Below, piece after piece: positions 17,654-22,326 of a DNA stretch of 22,326 nucleotides; positions within the stretch are counted from its first letter, which is position 1, and the number at the start of each line of letters is the position of its first letter. Under the pieces are notes generated by a model. That model was not told the DNA's origin. It searched no databases and saw nothing but the letters and a program-made list of their open reading frames with translations. The stretch is from Sphingomonadaceae bacterium (GTDB lineage Bacteria > Pseudomonadota > Alphaproteobacteria > Sphingomonadales > Sphingomonadaceae). The translations under genes and the position numbers were made by a program. The stretch spans positions 1 to 22,326 of the forward strand of contig JAFAZM010000199.1 in NCBI GenBank assembly GCA_019239785.1, in the 5' to 3' direction.

Positions 17654-19440
17654 CTGGACCTCCATGGCCACAGGCGCGTGGTCAGCGTGACCAGGAAGCG
17701 GACGTCGCCGCGCCGGGTCTGCAGGGGCAATTTGTCGAGCGGCGCGGCGATTGCGGCGTCGAGCAGGAAACGGCCGGCGAAGGCCGCGCGCACGCCGCCG
17801 CCGACCGAGGTCAGCTCGGCGTCCGGGACGACCAGGAGGCGGTCGCGATTCCAGACCCAGGCCTGGTCGACGAAGGCATAGGGCTCGATATGCAGCCGCG
17901 CCGGCGTTGGGCCGAACAGGCTGCCGAGGCGGATCTCCGCCTGCACGCCGACGCCGCTGTCGCCGAGCAAGGCGCCCGGATCGTAGCCGCGGCCCACCGT
18001 GTAATTGCCGGCCGAGAATTCCTCGAAGCTGAGCAGGGGATGGCCGCTATATTGGCCGCGCGCACCGAGCGAGAAGGCGACGAGCGGGACCGGGCGGAAC
18101 TCGGCGGCGACCTCCCCCCGCAGCACGGTCGCGGTCGGGTCGCCTTCGAGCCGGGTCGGCGGCACCGCGCCGAGGCCGGTGCAATTGACGAAGCCGGCGC
18201 CGCACGGCTGGGTCGCGCCCAATATGTCGAGCCCCTGGCGGAGCTCGATGCCGCCGGAGAGCCGCCAGCGCGGCGCCGCCAATGTGTAATGCGGATCGCT
18301 CCGCCGCAGCCCGAGCAGGTCGAAATCGAGCCGCGCGAAGGCGACCCGCAGCCGGTCTCGGTTCAGCGGGATCGAGGCGAAGTCGATGTCCTGGTCGATG
18401 AGGTCGAGCCCGATCCGCCCGCGGAGGGTGCGCAGCTGGCGGCGGAGGAAGGGATAGGAGGCATCGATCGTTGCGAACAGGGTGCGCGCCCTGATATCGA
18501 TCGCGGGATCGCCGAGATCGGGATGCGCCCAGGAATAAGTGAGCTGGCCGCCGAGCGCGAAGCCCTCGCTGCCAAGGTGCATCTCGTGCGCGACCTGGAG
18601 GGTCTGCTGCTCGCGGGTCTGCGCCGTGCTGTAGACGGCGAGGGTGGTGCGGTCGCCGAGCCCGGTCAGGCCGAACAATTGCACGCGCGCGAGCGCCCCC
18701 CAGCGGCCGAGCGCGGCCGAGCCGAGATTCTGGACGGTGACGTCGGCAAGCGCGCCGACATGCTGGACGGTGACCTCGCCGATCACCTCGCCCCGCGCCG
18801 TCCCGGCCGAGCGCAGCGCAAGCCGGACATTGTAGCCGGGCAGGTCGCCGGCGAGCAGCAGGTAGCGCTCCGCCTCGTAGCGGTTGAACACCTCCCGGCG
18901 CGTCAGCCGGCCGAGATAGGCGGCGATCAGCCGTTCCTGGCGGCCGGCATCGCCGCGCACGCGGATCCCGACGAGGCGCGCGATCAGCACCCGGAAATGG
19001 ACCACGCCGTCGGCGATCCGCTGCTCGGGCACCTCGACCGCGGCGATATAGCCGGCCTCGCGCAGGATCGCGGCGGCGCGGTCCCGGATCTCGCAGACGA
19101 TGCTGATATTGCTTTCCCGCCCGACATAGGGCGCGAACGCCTCGCGCAGCCGCGCCGCGGGCAGGCCGCGCAGCTCGTCGAACACGGCCTCGCGGAGGGT
19201 GAAGTTGATATCGCGATATTCGGGCCGGTCGAGCGCGCAGGGCGCGTGCTCGACGTCCCCTTCGACGGTCAGCCGCGCCGGTACCTGGGCGGTCGCAGGC
19301 GAAGGCGGCTGCAGCTGCTCGCGGGTGGGGGCGACCGGCGCGGACGGCGGCGCCTGCGCGAAAGCGGGCGCCGCAAGGGCGAGCAAGGCCGCGCCGGCGG
19401 CAAGCCCCGTGCGCGCCGGCAAAAGTCCGTTCGATCTCAT
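17650..19440 (-). CDS. TpsB outer-membrane transporter (ShlB/FhaC/HecB family)
   Basis: TpsB is an Omp85-superfamily barrel that exports its TpsA partner. The 596-residue product has a signal peptide (1-29, ending APAFAQ), a proline-rich linker (about 30-55), two POTRA domains (about 76-152 and 153-228; NFTLREAVFDELRGLPAARL and GYIAAVEVPEQRIADGVVHF lie in the first) and a ShlB-type barrel to the end. The lid-lock motif RGY is at 484-486 in YTVGRGYDPGALLGDSGVG, as in other TpsB proteins. I chose ATG 19440 because it starts directly at a signal peptide; upstream GTG codons at 19491 and 19488 lack one. The stop is embedded in the tpsA start (ATGA). C68 and C115 could form a disulfide in the periplasmic part. 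Length matches the family (550-600). Confidence 0.93.
   Translation of the reverse strand: MRSNGLLPARTGLAAGAALLALAAPAFAQAPPSAPVAPTREQLQPPSPATAQVPARLTVEGDVEHAPCALDRPEYRDINFTLREAVFDELRGLPAARLREAFAPYVGRESNISIVCEIRDRAAAILREAGYIAAVEVPEQRIADGVVHFRVLIARLVGIRVRGDAGRQERLIAAYLGRLTRREVFNRYEAERYLLLAGDLPGYNVRLALRSAGTARGEVIGEVTVQHVGALADVTVQNLGSAALGRWGALARVQLFGLTGLGDRTTLAVYSTAQTREQQTLQVAHEMHLGSEGFALGGQLTYSWAHPDLGDPAIDIRARTLFATIDASYPFLRRQLRTLRGRIGLDLIDQDIDFASIPLNRDRLRVAFARLDFDLLGLRRSDPHYTLAAPRWRLSGGIELRQGLDILGATQPCGAGFVNCTGLGAVPPTRLEGDPTATVLRGEVAAEFRPVPLVAFSLGARGQYSGHPLLSFEEFSAGNYTVGRGYDPGALLGDSGVGVQAEIRLGSLFGPTPARLHIEPYAFVDQAWVWNRDRLLVVPDAELTSVGGGVRAAFAGRFLLDAAIAAPLDKLPLQTRRGDVRFLVTLTTRLWPWRSR
17659..17663 (-). 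promoter_or_regulatory. Ribosome binding site GGAGG for tpsA
   Basis: GGAGG on the - strand lies 5 bases before ATG 17653 and inside the last codons of tpsB. It fixes the tpsA start over the ATGs further upstream and supports coupled translation of tpsB and tpsA. Confidence 0.7.
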
Positions 19441-19527
19441 TGCGCGCCCGCCAGAAAGGCCGGCCCGCGACCCCACGCCACCAAACACCACCGCGGCCCC
19501 TCTGAAACGCCTTGGCGATCAGCGGCG

Positions 19528-19555
19528 TGCATAGCAGACCCGCCGGCCGCGCCAA
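19528..19555 (-). promoter_or_regulatory. Candidate promoter for the tpsBA-CHAT operon
   Basis: On the - strand, TTGGCG (19550-19555) and TATGCA (19528-19533) are separated by 16 bases and lie about 90 bases before the tpsB start, in the 175-bp gap after the upstream gene. The match to sigma-70 boxes is modest, so this is only a candidate. Confidence 0.25.
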
Positions 19556-19615
19556 TGGTTAATCGCGCGGAACGAATCCGCGCCTGGGACGAATTCCCCC
19601 GCTTACTGAACGGCT

Positions 19616-20218
19616 TCAGTGGGCGGGCGGCACCGCCTCGGAGGCTGGAGGCGCCGGCGCGGCGACCTGCGGCGGCGCGCTGGCGGCGAGCGTCGGGTTG
19701 AGCTCGACGACGTGAAGCAGGAAGGAGCGCGGCCGCTTCATCAGCCCCGGCACCTCCTCGACATGGAGGCCGATGGTGCGCGCCAGAGCGGCGACGAAAT
19801 GGACGCAATTGCGATGGTTGAGATTGTAGGACGGCTGCGGCCGGTTCCGCCATTCATCGACCAACGCCATCACCGCGCGATACTGGTCGTCGGTGAGGGT
19901 GACCTCGAACTGGCGGGTGCTGCGCGCCACCTGGCGCGGGCCTTCGACGACCACCTCGCCGCTCACCGAGCCGAACAGGATCGCCGGCGTCACCGAATGG
20001 GCGGTGAAGCCGTAGCTGGTGTCGACCGTCTCGCCGGTGGAATCCAAGGTGCCGTGCAGGGCGACGAAGGCGTGCGGGAAATTGTTGCCGCCGAGCTCGC
20101 GCGAATAGAAAGCGATCTCGACCGCCGCGGCGGCGTTGCTGGGCAGCGCCCCAAGGAGCAGCACCGCCAGGACTATACGCGCAATCAAACCACGTTCCTC
20201 GACTTCAAGCCGGTCCAT
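19616..20218 (-). CDS. Exported hypothetical protein with LRAT/NlpC-like His-Cys pattern
   Basis: I do not recognise the family with certainty. From the ATG at 20218 the product is 200 residues, with a hydrophobic signal segment (about 11-31, LIARIVLAVLLLGALPSNAA). It has a compact domain and a proline/alanine-rich tail (about 176-200). His49 in NNFPHAFVAL and Cys138 in NLNHRNCVHFVAAL resemble the His and Cys motifs of LRAT-like or permuted papain-fold thiol enzymes; His74 is also available. A TTG at 20188 with GAGG 8 bases upstream would give a cleaner signal peptide (IARIVLAVLLLG) and may be the true start, since the ATG version has an acidic leader (DRLEVEERG). It is 175 bp upstream of tpsB on the same strand and may belong to the same function. 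Catalysis is an inference from the motifs. Confidence 0.7.
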   Translation of the reverse strand: MDRLEVEERGLIARIVLAVLLLGALPSNAAAAVEIAFYSRELGGNNFPHAFVALHGTLDSTGETVDTSYGFTAHSVTPAILFGSVSGEVVVEGPRQVARSTRQFEVTLTDDQYRAVMALVDEWRNRPQPSYNLNHRNCVHFVAALARTIGLHVEEVPGLMKRPRSFLLHVVELNPTLAASAPPQVAAPAPPASEAVPPAH

Positions 20219-20655
20219 GCCCTGACATAGGCGGAACCGGACGGCAAGCCGGGGCATGACGGATTCCCGGTCGCGCCGCCCCAGGCGAGGGGCGCTGCAC
20301 CGTGGCTCGCAATATGTTGGGGTGGCATGCCGTCCCGGAGACGGCCGAGGGGAGCGACCGTCAGCGAATGCTTTTGAGAGGCGACTTGCGGCGCTGCGCC
20401 AGCGCCTGCGCCCGTTTTCTTCTGACTGCCGCGGCAATTTCCAGCATGCCGAACGCCGCGAACGGGACGACGCAGATCACAGTCGCCCAAACCCACTCCT
20501 CGTTCAACGAAACGCGCCCTCTGTTGGTGATCGTAATGGGCGAGCGATAGTCCCGCGCGATGGGCCGATCAACCCGTGGTTTGCCGCATGAAGCCGCCGG
20601 ATTTGAAGTTGCGGCCCACGGCCCCTATGTGCGGCCCGTCCACCCGATACCGACC
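20219..20655. other. Intergenic region without a confident gene
   Basis: This 437-bp gap lies between divergent genes (exported protein on -, metallophosphoesterase on +). It seems somewhat less GC-rich than its surroundings. It contains one weak small frame on the - strand (20361-20507, listed separately) and several other short open frames without recognisable content. I see no tRNA, strong terminator or repeat. Promoters of both flanking genes should lie here, but I cannot place them. Confidence 0.6.
20361..20507 (-). CDS. Possible small single-pass membrane protein (or gene remnant)
   Basis: From a TTG at 20507 the frame encodes 48 residues. A hydrophobic stretch (WVWATVICVVPFAAFGML) is followed by a strongly basic tail (VRRKRAQALAQRRK). 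That is a normal topology for a small membrane protein with a cytoplasmic C terminus. AGAGG lies about 10 bases before the TTG. The frame is open further upstream to a stop at 20625-20627 and reads protein-like there too (ARDYRSPITITNRGR), but has no usable start, which would fit a decayed gene. An 82-codon frame on the opposite strand (20302-20550) competes with it. No homology is recognised. Confidence 0.28.
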   Translation of the reverse strand: MNEEWVWATVICVVPFAAFGMLEIAAAVRRKRAQALAQRRKSPLKSIR

Positions 20656-21414
20656 ATGCCGATGCGCGCCCTCCTCAACCTCGTCTCCCGCAGCCGCCGC
20701 GCCCCCTGCGCGGTGCCCGAGGGCCTGAGGGTCTATGCGATCGGCGACATCCATGGCCGGCTGGATCTGCTCGACCTTCTGCTCGAGACGATCGCGGCGG
20801 ACGAGGCCGAACGGGGGCCGGCGCAGACGGAGCTGATCTTCCTCGGCGACCTGGTCGACCGCGGCCCGGATTCGGCGGGGGTCGTCGAGCGGCTCATGGC
20901 GCTTCGCGCGCAGCGGCCGGTCCGGTTCCTGATGGGCAATCACGAGGAGGTGTTCCTGCGCGCCGTCGACGGCGATCTCAGGGCGCTGCGCTTCCTCGTC
21001 CGGATTGGCGGCCGCGAGACCTTGCTCAGCTACGGCATCTCCCAGGAGGAATATCGCAGCCTGGATTACGATGCGTTGCTCGAGGTGCTGCGCGAAAGGG
21101 TGCCGGACGCGCACGTCCAATTCCTCTCGGCCTTCGAGCAATGGATCGAAATTGGCGATTATCTCTTCGTCCATGCCGGCCTCAGGCCCGGCGTCGCCGT
21201 CGAGGACCAGAAGAGCAGCGACCTGTGCTGGATCCGCGAGGATTTCCTCAACCATCGCGACAGCTTCGGCAAGATGGTCGTCCACGGCCATTCGATCACC
21301 GAGGAGGTCGACGAACGGTCGAACCGGATCGGCATCGACACCGGCGCCTTCGCCAGCGGTCGGCTGACCGCGATCGGCCTCGAAGGCGACCGGCGCTGGT
21401 ATCTGTCGACCTGA
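20656..21414 (+). CDS. Metallophosphoesterase, PP-type serine/threonine phosphatase or Ap4A hydrolase-like
   Basis: This is a calcineurin-like phosphoesterase using two metal ions, expected in the cytoplasm. In the 252-residue product all signature motifs are present: GDIHG (30-34), GDLVDRGPDS (from 64), GNHE (94-97), VHAG (His173) and HGH (210-212). This order and spacing match the small PrpA/PrpB/ApaH-like bacterial phosphatases, which act on phosphoproteins or dinucleoside polyphosphates; which of these applies cannot be told. I chose ATG 20656 (next ATG at 20662) because the fold starts about 20 residues later; an ATG at 20560 would add a 32-residue leader of low-quality sequence. No clear ribosome site is visible at either start. 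It is convergent with the M48 peptidase gene, with one base between the stop codons. Confidence 0.9.
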   Translation: MPMRALLNLVSRSRRAPCAVPEGLRVYAIGDIHGRLDLLDLLLETIAADEAERGPAQTELIFLGDLVDRGPDSAGVVERLMALRAQRPVRFLMGNHEEVFLRAVDGDLRALRFLVRIGGRETLLSYGISQEEYRSLDYDALLEVLRERVPDAHVQFLSAFEQWIEIGDYLFVHAGLRPGVAVEDQKSSDLCWIREDFLNHRDSFGKMVVHGHSITEEVDERSNRIGIDTGAFASGRLTAIGLEGDRRWYLST

Positions 21415-21415
21415 A

Positions 21416-22326
21416 TCAGCCCTGCGGCGGGAACGGCGGCACCGGCTCGCGCCCCGCCGCACGTGCGGCCCGGACCGCCGCGATCTCCGCTTCGAATGAG
21501 TCGATCCGCGCGCGCCAGTTCGGATGGGTGGGGCTGCCGAGGAAGTTGAGCCCGCGCCGCCCGAACCGGTTCCAGAAGCGCACCGCCGCCTCCGGATCGT
21601 AGCCCGCCCGATCGAGCAGGTAGATGCTGAACCGGTCCGCCTCAATCTCGGTCTCGCGGATGTGGGCGGCGTTGCGGCCGAAATTGCCGAAGAATCCGCG
21701 CGAGACCCGATCGGCGTCCAGCCGGATGCGGTGGCCGAGGATGTTGTGCGCGAATTCGTGCGCGAGCACCGCGGCCAGCTCGGCATCGTCGGCGACGTAG
21801 GAGGCGAGAGCCGTCGTCACCTGCACGTAGCGGCCGTCCGCCTCCGCGTTCATCCGCCCCGACGGCACCAGCTGGAAGCGGCTGGCGCAGCCGGGCTCGG
21901 AGCCGACATGGAGGGTGAGGGCGGCGCCGGCGCGGCGGACTGCGATGTCCGCGGCGCCGTCGGCGAAGGCGGCGTCGATCGCGTCCAGGATCTGCGCCAT
22001 CCGGTCGAAGCTGCGGTCGCGGCCGGGATCGCCGTGCGGCAGCGGCCGGCCGTCGAGGCTGATCAGCACGTCGTCGAGCCGGAGCCCGGCCCGCTCGGCC
22101 GGGCTGCCGGGGACGAGCGCGAGCACGCCTGGGCCGGCATCGAGGCCGAAGGCCCGAATCGCCGCCGGCCGGAAGTCCGCGCCATATTGCGAGAGATCGT
22201 GCACGGCGAAGCCGGGAAGGTTCTCGGTCCGCCGGCAAAGCGGCCGTGCCGCGACCGCCAGCCGGTAGCCGATCGCCGCGACTCGCTGGTCGAGCGCTCG
22301 CATCGCAAGCAGCGAGCCGGCCTGGG
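21416..22326 (-). CDS. PDZ and M48-family zinc metallopeptidase, 5' end outside window
   Basis: This is a membrane- or periplasm-associated Zn peptidase by family. The frame is open to the window edge, so the ATG at 22303 may be internal and a signal sequence probably lies beyond the edge. Counting from that ATG, a PDZ-like domain (about 50-130) contains GVLALVPGSPAERAGLRLDD and ISLDGRPL. The M48 catalytic helix HEFAHNILGH starts at 182 (HExxH, His182, Glu183, His186), with the likely third zinc ligand in ETEIEADRF (Glu219 or Glu221). The C-terminal part has the THPNWRARIDSF segment seen in many M48 proteins (THP...R motif). A proline-rich end closes the protein. The combination suggests an envelope quality-control protease; the substrate is unknown. 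Confidence 0.92.
   Translation of the reverse strand, partial: QAGSLLAMRALDQRVAAIGYRLAVAARPLCRRTENLPGFAVHDLSQYGADFRPAAIRAFGLDAGPGVLALVPGSPAERAGLRLDDVLISLDGRPLPHGDPGRDRSFDRMAQILDAIDAAFADGAADIAVRRAGAALTLHVGSEPGCASRFQLVPSGRMNAEADGRYVQVTTALASYVADDAELAAVLAHEFAHNILGHRIRLDADRVSRGFFGNFGRNAAHIRETEIEADRFSIYLLDRAGYDPEAAVRFWNRFGRRGLNFLGSPTHPNWRARIDSFEAEIAAVRAARAAGREPVPPFPPQG

Noticed and set aside
19606..19619. Small hairpin CTGAA-CGGC-TTCAG at the end of the exported hypothetical gene
   Set aside because: The 5-bp stem with no T-run, overlapping the stop codon, is too weak to call a terminator.

Overview
The window is uniformly very GC-rich and comes from an alphaproteobacterium, most likely a sphingomonad. 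This rests on the GC-saturated third codon positions, the uxaC-uxuB pair, a CGTCATCCCGG-type intergenic palindrome common in that group, and the style of the TamA, TamB and TpsA proteins. This is recognition by eye, with no database search. I see no tRNA, rRNA, CRISPR array, insertion sequence or integrase.

Layout. On the + strand, positions 1-2166 hold the end of uxaC (uronate isomerase), a hairpin-forming repeat, and a fructuronate reductase (uxuB-like), two consecutive steps of hexuronate breakdown. From about 20.2 kb down to 2.15 kb almost everything lies on the - strand. In transcription order these are a small exported protein with an LRAT/NlpC-like Cys-His pattern (19616-20218), a two-partner-secretion transporter TpsB (17650-19440), its large glycine-rich exoprotein TpsA (12101-17653), a secreted TPR-CHAT caspase-like protein (9042-12122), TamA (6805-8979), TamB (2648-6805) and a Nudix hydrolase (2152-2562). 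On the right are a + strand metallophosphoesterase (20656-21414) and, convergent with it, a PDZ-M48 metallopeptidase that runs off the window edge.

How the genes fit together. tpsB/tpsA share an ATGA stop-start, tpsA/CHAT overlap by 22 bp, CHAT/tamA are 62 bp apart, and tamA/tamB share one base (TGATG). This looks like one roughly 17 kb operon for outer-membrane export. TpsB should secrete TpsA. The CHAT protein has a signal peptide and keeps both catalytic residues (His861, Cys910), so it is placed to cut something in the periplasm or at the surface, with TpsA the obvious candidate. TamA/TamB, normally a separate outer-membrane assembly machine, follow directly and could help insert TpsB or support surface display. 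A two-partner system joined to an exported caspase-like protease and the TAM complex is the most interesting feature here. The CHAT-TpsA link is an inference from gene order and predicted location.

The only stretch over 300 bp without a confident gene is 20219-20655. It holds one weak small membrane-protein reading frame and otherwise nothing I recognise.
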